DNA from: Niastella caeni
Lineage (GTDB): Bacteria > Bacteroidota > Bacteroidia > Chitinophagales > Chitinophagaceae
NCBI RefSeq assembly: GCF_004834005.1
Contig: NZ_STFF01000003.1
Location: 496,001-560,000 of the forward strand
Direction of reading: 5' to 3'
DNA length: 64,000 nt
The position numbers were made by a program, and so were the translations under genes. Under the pieces are notes generated by a model. The model saw nothing but the letters and a program-made list of their open reading frames with translations, searched no databases and was not told the DNA's origin. How positions within the stretch are numbered: position 1 is the stretch's first letter; the number at the start of each line of letters is the position of its first letter. Below, one piece after another: positions 1-8,294 of the stretch.

Positions 1-342
1 GGTACTCTCCGTGGCATAGCCTTTCCCCCAATATTCTTTCAATAAAGCATACCCTAACTGAATTTCGGCATGCCGGCTGTGATCAGTGGTTTCAACGGGA
101 ATTATGGCAAAGGAACCAACAAACGTGTCGGCCGATTTTTCTATCATGGCCCAGCGGCCCAGCAACGGAAATTGCTCGTAAAAGGCCAGGTTCCGTTTTA
201 AGAAGAGGGCGCATTCCTGGCGGTCCTTGGGCGCCCGGATATACCGCATCACTTCCTCATCACCGTTCAGGCGAAAGAAGTTCTCTTCATCTTCTAATGT
301 ATAGCGACGGATGACTAAACGATCGGTTTCGAAAACTACCAT
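1..342 (-). CDS. GNAT-family N-acetyltransferase (3' end outside window)
   Basis: Only the first 114 codons lie in the window; the gene runs off the left edge. It starts at the ATG whose complement is at 340-342 and reads MVVFETDRLVIRRYTLEDEE, the usual opening of RimJ/RimL-type GNAT proteins (beta 1, then helix 1). The segment IQLGYALLKEYWGKGYATES near the cut is the start of the acetyl-CoA binding motif A of this superfamily. Such enzymes transfer acetyl groups from acetyl-CoA to protein N-termini or small amines; the substrate cannot be told from sequence. It is the only gene left of prfC, reads in the same direction and is separated from it by a repeat array. Confidence 0.85.
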   Translation of the reverse strand, partial: MVVFETDRLVIRRYTLEDEENFFRLNGDEEVMRYIRAPKDRQECALFLKRNLAFYEQFPLLGRWAMIEKSADTFVGSFAIIPVETTDHSRHAEIQLGYALLKEYWGKGYATEST

Positions 343-500
343 AGTTTATGGTTTTTGGTTTATCGTTTATGGTTCTTCATATTCCGTAACTCGATCAGTT
401 GCCAACCTCGCGTCACTGCGGCATTGCAATAACAATAAACCATAAACAATAAACTATAAACTGACTCTTACAAATTACAAACCACAAACAACAAACCCTA
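341..500. repeat. Inverted short-word repeat array (TTTATGG/CCATAAA type)
   Basis: The left arm (341-378) repeats the word GTTTATGG and variants. The right arm (425-500) repeats its complement (AATAAACCATAAAC, then CACAAACAACAAACC). About 45 bp of unrelated sequence separate the arms, so transcripts could fold into a long imperfect hairpin. It sits directly 3' of prfC, touching its stop codon. The words match those in the element copies at 5514, 6767 and 9753, but the GCGGCAGCAAC core is not clearly present. Confidence 0.6.
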
Positions 501-2093
501 AACTGCTTCTTTATGTATCTCACTCGTAAAGTGAAACTCAATATCCGGATTATTGCTACGCTCGGTATTCAGGAACCATTCACTTTGGGCCAGGTATACC
601 AGGTGGCCGTCTTTATCGGTAGCTATGTTATTCGATTTAAAGCGGGTGAAATCATCCAGCTTTTTAGGATCGGCACTGGTGATCCAGCAGGCTTTGTAAT
701 AAGGCATTGCCCTGAACTCGCACGACGCGCCATACTCCTGTAACAGGCGGTATTGAATTACTTCAAACTGCAGGTCACCTACGCAACCAATGATCTTTTT
801 ATTTCCCCCGAACTGGGTAAATAACTGTGCCACGCCTTCGTCGGTAAGCTGCAACAGACCCTTTTCCAATTGCTTGGTTTTCATTGGATCTTTATTGATC
901 ACCTCTTTAAATATTTCAGGCGAAAAGGAAGGAATGCCGGTAAAGAAGAAATTGTCTCCTTCGGTGAGCGTATCGCCGATCTTGAAGTTACCGGTATCGA
1001 ACAAACCCACCACGTCGCCGGCGAAGGCTTCTTCTATCACATCCTTATCGCGGGCCATGAAGGTATAGGGGTTGCTGAACCGTACATCTTTGTCGAGCCG
1101 TACGTGATGAAAGTATTTATTACGCTCGAACCGGCCGCTGCACACGCGCAAAAAGGCGATGCGGTCGCGGTGCTTGGGATCGAGGTTGGCGTGAATTTTA
1201 AAGATGAAGCCGGAGAACTTGTCTTCCGTTGGCGCAATATCGCGCGCCGAAGTAGGACGCGGACGAGGAATAGGCGCAATGCGAATAAACGTATCCAGCA
1301 TTTCCTTTACCCCGAAGTTGTTGATGGCGCTGCCAAAGAACACGGGCGCTACTTTGCCGCTGAGGTAATTGTTCACGGGCAGTTCGCCATACACCCCTTC
1401 TATCAGTTCGGCATCTTCGCGTAATATGGAGGCATCTTTCTCACCAACCTTTTCATCGAGCAGGGGAAGGCTCAGGTCCGAGATCTGCACAACATCATCA
1501 TCTGCAGCCTTGGTATTGGCGGTGAAGAGCAGCAGGTTTTTATCGTGCAGGTTGTACACTCCTTTAAAATCTTTACCGCTGTTAATAGGCCAGGTCATGG
1601 GGTGCAGGGAAATCTTCAGTTCATTTTCTATTTCTTCCAGCAGGTCGAACCGGTTCTTGCCGTCGCGGTCCATTTTATTGATGAACACGATCACCGGGGT
1701 ATCGCGCATGCGGCATACTTCCATCAGGCGGCGGGTCTGGTCCTCTACCCCGTTCACGCTGTCTACAACCAGGATAACACTGTCAACGGCCGTAAGGGTG
1801 CGGTACGTATCTTCTGCAAAGTCCTTGTGACCAGGCGTATCCAGCAGGTTGATGAGGATATTTTTGTATTCAAAACTCATTACCGACGTAGCTACCGAGA
1901 TACCACGCTGACGCTCAATTTCCATAAAGTCGCTGGTAGCGTGCTTTTTGATCTTGTTGCTTTTTACCGCGCCTGCCGTTTGAATGGCGCCACCGAACAG
2001 CAAAAACTTTTCGGTAAGGGTGGTTTTACCGGCGTCAGGGTGCGAAATAATGGCAAAAGTGCGTCGTTTATGAATTTCGTTGTTGTATTTCAT
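498..2093 (-). CDS. prfC: Peptide chain release factor 3 (RF3)
   Basis: A translational GTPase of 531 aa, the normal length for RF3. It recycles RF1/RF2 from the ribosome after termination. The G1 loop SHPDAGKT is at residues 17-24, the G3 motif DTPGH at 85-89 and the G4 motif NKMD at 139-142. The stretch [16 protein letters not shown] after G3 is characteristic of RF3 rather than EF-G. The C-terminal half holds the EF-Tu-like domain II and the RF3 C-terminal domain ([20 protein letters not shown], about residues 430-450). The ATG start gives the expected [20 protein letters not shown]. The protein is cytoplasmic. It stands alone, flanked on both sides by word-repeat arrays, and nothing about it looks unusual. 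Confidence 0.97.
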   Translation of the reverse strand: MKYNNEIHKRRTFAIISHPDAGKTTLTEKFLLFGGAIQTAGAVKSNKIKKHATSDFMEIERQRGISVATSVMSFEYKNILINLLDTPGHKDFAEDTYRTLTAVDSVILVVDSVNGVEDQTRRLMEVCRMRDTPVIVFINKMDRDGKNRFDLLEEIENELKISLHPMTWPINSGKDFKGVYNLHDKNLLLFTANTKAADDDVVQISDLSLPLLDEKVGEKDASILREDAELIEGVYGELPVNNYLSGKVAPVFFGSAINNFGVKEMLDTFIRIAPIPRPRPTSARDIAPTEDKFSGFIFKIHANLDPKHRDRIAFLRVCSGRFERNKYFHHVRLDKDVRFSNPYTFMARDKDVIEEAFAGDVVGLFDTGNFKIGDTLTEGDNFFFTGIPSFSPEIFKEVINKDPMKTKQLEKGLLQLTDEGVAQLFTQFGGNKKIIGCVGDLQFEVIQYRLLQEYGASCEFRAMPYYKACWITSADPKKLDDFTRFKSNNIATDKDGHLVYLAQSEWFLNTERSNNPDIEFHFTSEIHKEAV

Positions 2094-2162
2094 TGTTTTA
2101 TATCGAGTTGTGCCTTCCTACTCATGGCCTTTTAGGACCGCAAAGGTAACACAAATGGAGTG

Positions 2163-2334
2163 AATCGGCAATCGGCAAACGGCAAACGTGAAAGGGTTTC
2201 CTACATTCGGGATGGCGCTCAGGCACCCGGCAATTAGCTTACGCCAAGGCTTCAGCGGGCAAGCATTCACCATTGACCATTCACCCCCTCAAAACACGCG
2301 AGCCTTTCACGTTTGCCGTCTCCCGTTTCACGCC
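2163..2334. repeat. Inverted word repeat, GGCAAACGTGAAAGG arms
   Basis: The left arm around 2166-2195 carries CGGCAAACGGCAAACGTGAAAG. The right arm around 2302-2332 carries its complement, CCTTTCACGTTTGCCGTCTC. The loop holds words seen elsewhere in the window (ATTCACCATTGACCATTCACC at 2266-2286, also near 52.73 kb). It lies immediately 3' of the MgtC-like gene. A further one-armed copy of the word is at 19452-19487. Confidence 0.6.
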
Positions 2335-2967
2335 TCAAAACTCAAACTTCTGCACCCCAACATCCGCCAGCATCAGGTGTATAAATGCATCATGCGATTT
2401 CTTTGAACCTTCCGCTTCCCAGGTGCCCGAAACCGTTTGATTGTCGCGGCATTGCGGCCCTCTTATAAACTTTAACCGGTGCTGCTTCATCAGTGCCTCG
2501 TAATGTTCAAATACCTTTTCGCGGTAGGCACAGGTAATTTTGTAGGTGTGTGAACGGTTAATGCGATCTATCCAGGTTTCAATAACAGTAAACGCATACA
2601 GAATGCCCACCAGGATAATACAGCCCATCAGGGCAGCGTACTGGTGCCCGGCCCCCACGCCCATGCCCAGTGCGGCCGTTACCCAAATGGTGGCGGCGGT
2701 GGTAACGCCGTTGATGCCGGCGCCGCCCCTGAAGATGACGCCCGCGCCTACAAAACCAATGCCGGCCACTATGCCACCGGCAATACGGTCGGGAGATGCC
2801 TCCTTGCCAATTTCCATGGAGAACATGGTGAACAGGGTTGAACCCAAACAGATCAGCATCAGCGTGCGCAACCCCGCCGATTTATTATGGTATTCCCGTT
2901 CAGCGCCAATAATGCCGCCTATCAATACCGCGATCAAAAGTTTTACAATTACCTCAAGGTTTTCCAT
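2335..2967 (-). CDS. MgtC/SapB-family inner-membrane protein
   Basis: A 210-aa protein with five N-terminal membrane segments (about residues 5-130) and a soluble C-terminal domain. The family signature is clear: LIGGIIGAEREYHNKSAGLR at about residues 15-34, then GIVAGIGFVGAGVIFR and GVTTAATIWVTAALGMGVGA. MgtC proteins are linked to growth at low magnesium and, in pathogens, to survival in macrophages through effects on the F-type ATPase. Many environmental relatives have unknown roles, so only the family is assigned. The C-terminal ~70 aa (from HTYKITCAYREK) resembles the small ACT-like tail found in longer MgtC homologues. The gene diverges from the epimerase gene at 3051 with 83 bp between starts. 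Confidence 0.9.
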   Translation of the reverse strand: MENLEVIVKLLIAVLIGGIIGAEREYHNKSAGLRTLMLICLGSTLFTMFSMEIGKEASPDRIAGGIVAGIGFVGAGVIFRGGAGINGVTTAATIWVTAALGMGVGAGHQYAALMGCIILVGILYAFTVIETWIDRINRSHTYKITCAYREKVFEHYEALMKQHRLKFIRGPQCRDNQTVSGTWEAEGSKKSHDAFIHLMLADVGVQKFEF

Positions 2968-3050
2968 TTGACTGATAAGTTATAAGTGTTTGCAGTAAGT
3001 TGAAGAACACCACCTGGTTGCTTGTTGCCTTTCTTCAGTATCTTTCCGCC

Positions 3051-3920
3051 ATGTTTACCATAGAAAACGCACAGATCAAAGCAGTTATCAATGCCAAAGG
3101 CGCCGAATTGACCAGCCTGGTGCATAAAGAACATCAGCTCGATTATATGTGGCAGGGCGATCCCGCAGTATGGGGCAAACATTCGCCGGTATTGTTCCCT
3201 ATTGTAGGAACATTAAAAAATAATACCTACTATCATAACTTACAATCATACCAGCTTCCGCGGCATGGTTTCGCCCGCGACAAACAGTTTGCAGTGGAAG
3301 ACCATACCGGTGACACCATTACATTTTTGCTGCGCAACGATGCTGAAACCCTCACCATCTTTCCCTTTGCCTTTGAGTTCCGCATCAGGTACACCCTGTT
3401 CCAAAACTCCCTGGCCGTTACCTACGAAGTTGTGAACTGCGGCAAGGAAACCATGTATTTTTCGGTAGGCGCTCACCCGGCGTTCAAAATTCCGCTGGTG
3501 CCGGGCACCACGTATACCGATTATTATTTGCAGTTCAATCAATCGGAGACCGCGCCCCGCTGGCCTATTTCTCCCGATGGTTTAATAGAACAATCACCCA
3601 TCCCCTTATTGCAGGCTACCAACCGGTTGAACCTGTCGAAAGACCTGTTTCAGAAAGATGCGCTGGTGCTGAAAGGCATGAGCTCAACCATTGTTACGCT
3701 GGCTTCTGATAAAACCGGGCATGGTTTCCGGTTCGATTACCCCGGATTTCCCTTCCTCGGCATCTGGGCCGCCAAAAACGCCGATTTTGTTTGTATAGAA
3801 CCCTGGTGCGGCATAGCCGATAGCGTTGCTACCAATCAGCAATTGCCCGGGAAAGAAGGCATAAATAAGCTGGAACCAGGCGGGTCGTTTACGCGCACAT
3901 GGACAATCACTCTCTTTTAG
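3051..3920 (+). CDS. Aldose 1-epimerase family protein (LacX-like)
   Basis: A predicted 289-aa mutarotase-fold protein. Diagnostic features are ELTSLVHKEHQLDYMWQGDP, WGKHSPVLFPIVGTLKNN, LPRHGFARDKQF with the conserved HGFAR, and VGAHPAFKIPL with the catalytic-type His. Members interconvert alpha and beta anomers of hexoses; the LacX branch is poorly characterised. The open frame extends 51 bp upstream to a TTG, but the ATG at 3051 (MFTIENAQIKAVI) matches the usual start and length of LacX proteins. It is cytoplasmic, with no signal peptide. It is divergent from the MgtC-like gene and followed by a 55-bp tandem repeat. Confidence 0.92.
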   Translation: MFTIENAQIKAVINAKGAELTSLVHKEHQLDYMWQGDPAVWGKHSPVLFPIVGTLKNNTYYHNLQSYQLPRHGFARDKQFAVEDHTGDTITFLLRNDAETLTIFPFAFEFRIRYTLFQNSLAVTYEVVNCGKETMYFSVGAHPAFKIPLVPGTTYTDYYLQFNQSETAPRWPISPDGLIEQSPIPLLQATNRLNLSKDLFQKDALVLKGMSSTIVTLASDKTGHGFRFDYPGFPFLGIWAAKNADFVCIEPWCGIADSVATNQQLPGKEGINKLEPGGSFTRTWTITLF

Positions 3921-4020
3921 GGGAAATGAGGAATTAAAAATTAGAAATAAGGAATGAGAAAGGGAAGACAGTAATGTCGAATATCAAATGTCCAATGTCC
4001 AACGCCGAAGTGCGATTGCC

Positions 4021-4185
4021 GCCTTTACCTGTCTTTCCATTTGCCCATTTTCCCATTTGCTAATTTGCTAATTCCGCCTTTTCCTGCCTTTCCATTTGCA
4101 CATTTTCCCATTTGCTAATTTGCTAATTTTGCCTTTTCCTGCCTTTCCATTTGCCCATTTTCCCATTTGCTGATTTGCTAATTAA
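4021..4185. repeat. Three tandem 55-bp repeats (CATTTTCCCATTTGC)
   Basis: Units start at 4021, 4076 and 4131 and are each 55 bp with only a few differences. Each contains CTTTCCATTTGC, CATTTTCCCATTTGC and TAATTTGCTAATT. The preceding 3921-4020 holds short-word sequence (GAATATCAAATGTCCAATGTCC) similar in style to 52.6 kb. The whole 342-bp gap between the epimerase and permease genes has no plausible gene. Confidence 0.85.
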
Positions 4186-4262
4186 CTTCCATCCTTCACC
4201 CAAAGCAACCATTTAACACACAGATGGTTCAACAATCAGGTGATTCATATTATTTTTAGGTT

Positions 4263-5513
4263 ATGCGCCGTGTTCTGGAAATACTGGGCAGTAGCCTCAA
4301 TTTAACCTGGCAGGAATTTAAATCGCACAAAATTCGCACCTTGCTGTCGCTGACCGGGGTGGCCTTCGGCATTTTTTGCATCATCAGCGTACTCGCAACG
4401 GTCGACAGCCTCGAATACCAGGTGCAGAAAGACATCAAAGCCCTTGGCACCAACACCGTTTACATCGATAAATGGGTGTACACCGGTGGTCCTGACTATC
4501 CCTGGTGGCGCTATGTGAAACGTCCTTCGCCTACCTACGAAGAGATGCAACTGGTAAAACAAAAAGTGCCGGCCGCTGCCAATGTTGCTTTCAATATCAG
4601 CAATAACAGTTATGTAGGGTACGAAAATGATGTGATCAACAGCATCAACTATTACGGCATTTCCGACGAATTCATCCATATACAACCGGTAGATATTGAA
4701 CTCGGCCGTTACCTGCAACCCGCCGATTACGACTTTGCCGCCAACGTGGTGGTAATGGGTTACACCATTGCCGAAACCCTGTTTGGCAAAGCCGAAAAAG
4801 CGGTTGGCAAGAACGTCGTTCTGAAATCGGGCAAACGCGCCCTTGTGGTAGGCCTCATCAAAAAACAGGGCAAAAGCTTTGTAGGGGGTTGGGAATACGA
4901 TAACAGCATTCTGATGCCTGTGGGTTTTATGAAAGAATTTATGCGCGAGAAGAACTGCAACCCCATTATCATGGTGCAGGGTAAAGATGCGGTGCCCATG
5001 GAGCAACTGCGCGATGAGCTCACCGGCGCCATGCGTTCCATCCGCAAATTAAAACCTACGCAGGAAGATGATTTTGCCCTCAACGATATCGATGCCTTCA
5101 GCAGTTTCGCCAGCGAGATCTTTGGCGGCATCAATATGGGCGGTTGGTTTATTGCCATCCTGAGCCTGGTAGTAGGTATGTTCGGTGTGGCCAATATCAT
5201 GTTCGTGACCGTGCGCGAACGGACCTCACAAATAGGTTTGAAGAAAGCCATCGGCGCCAAACGCTCTGTCATCCTTACTGAATTTTTGCTCGAAAGCGCC
5301 TTCCTCTGTATCATGGGCGGCCTGCTTGGGCTCTCCCTTGTTTTCATCTTAACACTGGCTTCCAATGCCATCTTTGGCTTCGCGGTATTTATTGCCCCAA
5401 GAATTTTGATCCTGGCAATCACCATCTGTATCATTGTGGGCGTAATGGCGGGCATTATTCCGGCGTCAATAGCTGCTAAAATGGACCCGGTAGTTGCTAT
5501 TAGAAGCAAATAG
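4263..5513 (+). CDS. MacB-like ABC transporter permease (FtsX domain)
   Basis: A 416-aa membrane protein with the MacB architecture. One transmembrane helix (about residues 24-48, TLLSLTGVAFGIFCIISVLA) is followed by a periplasmic MacB_PCD domain of ~230 aa and three C-terminal helices of the FtsX domain (GWFIAILSLVVGMFGVANIM, then two more up to residue ~405). The segment VRERTSQIGLKKAIGAKRS is the conserved cytoplasmic coupling loop of type VII ABC transporters. These permeases work with a separate ATPase in mechanotransmission or lipoprotein/peptide export. No ATPase is encoded next to it, so the partner must be elsewhere. The C-terminus KMDPVVAIRSK is typical of the family. It stands alone between two repeat regions. 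Confidence 0.92.
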   Translation: MRRVLEILGSSLNLTWQEFKSHKIRTLLSLTGVAFGIFCIISVLATVDSLEYQVQKDIKALGTNTVYIDKWVYTGGPDYPWWRYVKRPSPTYEEMQLVKQKVPAAANVAFNISNNSYVGYENDVINSINYYGISDEFIHIQPVDIELGRYLQPADYDFAANVVVMGYTIAETLFGKAEKAVGKNVVLKSGKRALVVGLIKKQGKSFVGGWEYDNSILMPVGFMKEFMREKNCNPIIMVQGKDAVPMEQLRDELTGAMRSIRKLKPTQEDDFALNDIDAFSSFASEIFGGINMGGWFIAILSLVVGMFGVANIMFVTVRERTSQIGLKKAIGAKRSVILTEFLLESAFLCIMGGLLGLSLVFILTLASNAIFGFAVFIAPRILILAITICIIVGVMAGIIPASIAAKMDPVVAIRSK

Positions 5514-5660
5514 CAGTTTATGGTTTATGGTTCTTTAATTCGTGCAGTCATTATTGTGCGGGAACCTCTGCCATTCCAGAAGTTTTTTAATCTAAAAATA
5601 TATATTCACTTCTTAAAGCGCGGCAGCAACCTCAAACTACAAACCTCAAACTACAAACTG
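5514..5660. repeat. Palindromic intergenic element, copy 1 (minus orientation)
   Basis: It begins at the permease stop codon. The left arm CAGTTTATGGTTTATGG and right arm CTCAAACTACAAACC, CTACAAACTG surround a core. Read on the minus strand, the core starts GTTGCTGCCGCGCTTT (complement at 5615-5630) and ends with ACTGCACGAATTAA. The same two core blocks occur in the copies at 6767-6924 (plus) and 9753-9947 (minus). Confidence 0.75.
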
Positions 5661-5713
5661 TTTTATAAGAAACCACGGTACCAATAATTCACTACAGTAA
5701 CTATCTTTGCTGC

Positions 5714-6763
5714 GTGAGTATTACCATCCTAGCAATCGAATCTTCCTGCGATGAAACAGCGGCCGCAATCTGCCGCGATGGCGTCATCCTTTCCAATTTT
5801 ATCGCCAATCAATCCATTCATGAATCATACGGCGGCGTAGTGCCCGAACTGGCCTCACGCGCCCATATGCAAAATATAGTGCCCGTAGTGCATGCCGCGT
5901 TACAAAAAGCGGCGTCTCCTTCGACTATCGCTCAGGGTGCAGACGAAGCCTCCATTCACAGCCTGTTGCAAACCGTAAATGCCATCGCCTTTACCCAGGC
6001 GCCCGGACTGATCGGTTCGTTACTGGTGGGCGCCCAATTCGCCAAATCCCTGGCGCTGGCCCTGAACGTGCCGCTCATTGCCGTTCACCATATGCAGGCG
6101 CATGTGCTCGCCAACCTCATTGAAGACCCGAAACCCGATTTCCCCTTCCTCTGCTTAACTGTAAGCGGTGGCCATACCCAGATCGTGCTCTGCGAATCGC
6201 CGCTCTCGCTCAAAGTGATCGGGGAAACCATGGACGATGCGGCCGGTGAAGCCTTCGATAAATCAGCCAAACTTTTAGGCCTGCCCTACCCGGGCGGACC
6301 GCTGATAGATAAATACGCCCAACAGGGCAACCCCAACCGGTTTAAATTTCCTGAGCCGCAAATACCCGGACTGAACTTCAGCTTCAGCGGACTTAAAACC
6401 GCCATCCTGTATTTTTTGCAGGAAAACACGGCCGCCAACAACCGCTTCATAGAGGAGAACCTGGCCGACATCTGCGCGTCCATTCAGCACCGCATCGTGA
6501 GTATTTTGCTGAACAAGGTAAAAGCCGCCGCCCGTACCACGGGCATCAAACACCTCTGCATCGCCGGCGGCGTATCTGCCAACAGCGGCTTGCGCAAAGC
6601 GTTTACGGAATTAGGCCAGAAGAACAACTGGCAGACCTTCATTCCCGCCTTTCAATACTGTACCGACAATGCCGCCATGATCGCTATGACAGGGTATTAT
6701 AAGTATCTCAATGGTGATTTTAGTGAACTTTCGGTGAGCCCTACGGCGAGAGCGGAATTTTAA
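5714..6763 (+). CDS. tsaD: tRNA N6-adenosine threonylcarbamoyltransferase
   Basis: A 349-aa Kae1/TsaD protein that transfers the threonylcarbamoyl group to A37 of ANN-decoding tRNAs. The start is a GTG giving MSITILAIESSCDETAAAI, the invariant N-terminus; no ATG fits. Metal-binding His126 and His130 lie in HHMQAH, with the ASKZ motif GGHTQIVL, the block MDDAAGEAFDKSAKLLGLPYPGG and C-terminal DNAAMIAMTGYY also present. Residues about 67-82 are an insertion relative to the usual ALQKAG-to-NAIAFTQAPG spacing. It is encoded by CCTTCGACTATCGCTCAGG-like sequence that resembles an intergenic word. Repeat element copies flank the gene on both sides. Confidence 0.97.
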   Translation: MSITILAIESSCDETAAAICRDGVILSNFIANQSIHESYGGVVPELASRAHMQNIVPVVHAALQKAASPSTIAQGADEASIHSLLQTVNAIAFTQAPGLIGSLLVGAQFAKSLALALNVPLIAVHHMQAHVLANLIEDPKPDFPFLCLTVSGGHTQIVLCESPLSLKVIGETMDDAAGEAFDKSAKLLGLPYPGGPLIDKYAQQGNPNRFKFPEPQIPGLNFSFSGLKTAILYFLQENTAANNRFIEENLADICASIQHRIVSILLNKVKAAARTTGIKHLCIAGGVSANSGLRKAFTELGQKNNWQTFIPAFQYCTDNAAMIAMTGYYKYLNGDFSELSVSPTARAEF

Positions 6764-6766
6764 AAA

Positions 6767-6924
6767 GTTTGTAGTTTGAGGTTTGTGGTTGCTGCCGCGC
6801 TTTGAAAAGCTTTATTATTTTTTTTGGTCCCCGGATTTGCCAGCATGCGGCAGGTCGCCGACAAAAATGACCGCCCGAATGAAAAACCACAAACCATAAA
6901 CAACAAACCACAAACCACAAACAG
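6767..6924. repeat. Palindromic intergenic element, copy 2 (plus orientation)
   Basis: It starts 4 bp after the tsaD stop. The left arm is GTTTGTAGTTTGAGGTTTGT. The core 6788-6820 runs from GTTGCTGCCGCGCTTT to AAAAGCTTTATTATTT, then CAGCATGCGGCAGG, GCCGACAAAAA and CCGCCCGAAT. The right arm repeats ACCACAAACC. It matches the copy at 9753-9947 in reverse orientation over most of its length. It covers the leader of trmN6, ending 5 bp before the chosen ATG. Confidence 0.8.
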
Positions 6925-6928
6925 ATTC

Positions 6929-7642
6929 ATGGCTAACTCCTATTTCCAATTCAAACAATTCACCATCCACCAGGACCAGTGCGCGATGAAGGTTTGTACC
7001 GATGCCTGTACCCTTGGCGCCTGGTTCGCGGCCAAGATCCCGCAGTATTCCACGGTACTTGATATTGGCAGCGGCACCGGCCTGCTTATGATGATGCTCG
7101 CTCAACGCGCTGAGGCCGAAATACACGGAATTGAAATTGACCTAGGGGCATTCAAGCAACTAAAGGAGAACATCGGCCAGAACGGCTGGAAAGAGCGCCT
7201 GAAGGCATTCCCCGGCGACGCCCGCAGCTTCCGGTTCCCCCTGAAATACGATTTCATCATCAGCAACCCGCCGTTCTTTGAAGACGACCTGCAATCGGCC
7301 AGCGAGGGAGAACAAATAGCCAAACACAGCAAGCTGCTCACGCTCGATGAACTGCTGCCCGTGATCAGTAATAACCTGCAACCCCACGGGTCTTTCGGCA
7401 TCCTGCTCCCCTACCATCGCTGGGAGTATTTCAATAACCTGGCCGCTTACCATAACTTTTCGCTCATCGAAAAGCTGTTCATCAAACAAAGCCCGCGGCA
7501 TTCCTTTTTCAGGGCCATATTGCATTATTGCAGAACGCCCGATCATTTTGCACCCACGTTCGAACTCACCATTCAGCAGGAAGATGGCTCCTATACGCCG
7601 GAGTTTGTGGAATTATTGAAAGATTACTATTTATATCTGTGA
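6929..7642 (+). CDS. trmN6: tRNA1(Val) (adenine(37)-N6)-methyltransferase (TrmN6/YfiC)
   Basis: A predicted 237-aa Rossmann-fold methyltransferase, close to the ~245 aa of the E. coli enzyme. Evidence is the substrate-side opening YFQFKQFTIHQDQCAMKV, the SAM loop VLDIGSGTG (residues 43-51), HGIEID for the ribose-binding acidic residue and the catalytic NPPF at 113-116, the signature of N6-adenine and related methyltransferases. The open frame extends upstream into the repeat element; the ATG at 6929 (MANSYFQFKQF) matches homologues, so the extra 35 codons were left out. It is cytoplasmic. Its neighbour tsaD also modifies A37 of tRNAs, though a repeat element separates them. Confidence 0.93.
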   Translation: MANSYFQFKQFTIHQDQCAMKVCTDACTLGAWFAAKIPQYSTVLDIGSGTGLLMMMLAQRAEAEIHGIEIDLGAFKQLKENIGQNGWKERLKAFPGDARSFRFPLKYDFIISNPPFFEDDLQSASEGEQIAKHSKLLTLDELLPVISNNLQPHGSFGILLPYHRWEYFNNLAAYHNFSLIEKLFIKQSPRHSFFRAILHYCRTPDHFAPTFELTIQQEDGSYTPEFVELLKDYYLYL

Positions 7643-7649
7643 GAAAAAA

Positions 7650-7692
7650 ATGAAGGTTGAAGGATGAAAGAGAAGATCAACCTTCATTTTTC
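7650..7692. terminator. Bidirectional hairpin terminator
   Basis: ATGAAGGTTGA (7650-7660) pairs perfectly with TCAACCTTCAT (7677-7687), followed by TTTTCT on the plus strand and preceded by an A-run (7644-7650) that gives Ts on the minus strand. It lies between convergent trmN6 and the 7704 gene, so it can serve both. Confidence 0.85.
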
Positions 7693-7703
7693 TGCTTTCA
7701 ATT

Positions 7704-8162
7704 TTAAGCTACTTTCTTTCGCTTTTCTTCTATGTAGCGTATAGCCTCAAGCCTTACATACATAGGGACTGTCATAACATTCTCCCCCGCCCTAAGCGGC
7801 AGTCGAAGGGTAGACATTGTCTCGTGGGTAGTAAAGGAGTTTACGCCCACATACACATCAAATATCCCTGAATTCCCTTGGTTGTCAGATATCTCGACAT
7901 AGTCCTGATACAGCCCGGGCTGATACCAATGGATCGTAACATACAAAGGGCCTGCAGCCGGATCTGTGTTTTGCGCCACGATAGTGCCTGAATATACATG
8001 CCAGCTATACGTAGCGCCCGCTGCAACCGGCGTGGCATAAAAGGTCCAGTCGGTTTCGCCAGTCACGATCTGTTCACCGGTAATGGGAATGTTGGCTGAA
8101 AATGCGGTACTACTGAGCGCAAAAAAGAGGGACGCAAAAAGCGAACATGCTTTTAATTTCAT
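7704..8162 (-). CDS. Secreted protein with PKD/Ig-like fold, function unknown
   Basis: A 152-aa protein starting at MKLKACSLFASLFFALSSTA, a classical Sec signal peptide that probably ends at FSA. The open frame reaches 73 codons further upstream, but those codons look non-coding. The mature part has the rhythm of a single PKD or Ig-like beta-sandwich: GATYSWHVYSGTIV, IHWYQPGLYQDYVEISDNQG. The tail LEAIRYIEEKRKKVA is basic and probably helical. No catalytic motif is visible. It is convergent with trmN6 and divergent from the membrane protein at 8295. A short secreted adhesin-like or structural protein is possible, but no function is assigned. Confidence 0.6.
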   Translation of the reverse strand: MKLKACSLFASLFFALSSTAFSANIPITGEQIVTGETDWTFYATPVAAGATYSWHVYSGTIVAQNTDPAAGPLYVTIHWYQPGLYQDYVEISDNQGNSGIFDVYVGVNSFTTHETMSTLRLPLRAGENVMTVPMYVRLEAIRYIEEKRKKVA

Positions 8163-8294
8163 AAAAAAAGATTTTTGGTTAATGAACGCTGAAGATAATA
8201 CAAAAAGGAAAAACCTGTAGGCGGCGTTAGTCACCTGTACTATTTGCATTTCTACCACATCCATAGTATTTTGCCCCATTAATCCTCTTCTTCT

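Noticed and set aside
870-2135. Long plus-strand frames opposite prfC
   Set aside because: prfC on the minus strand is complete with all GTPase motifs; the opposite frames have no recognisable features.
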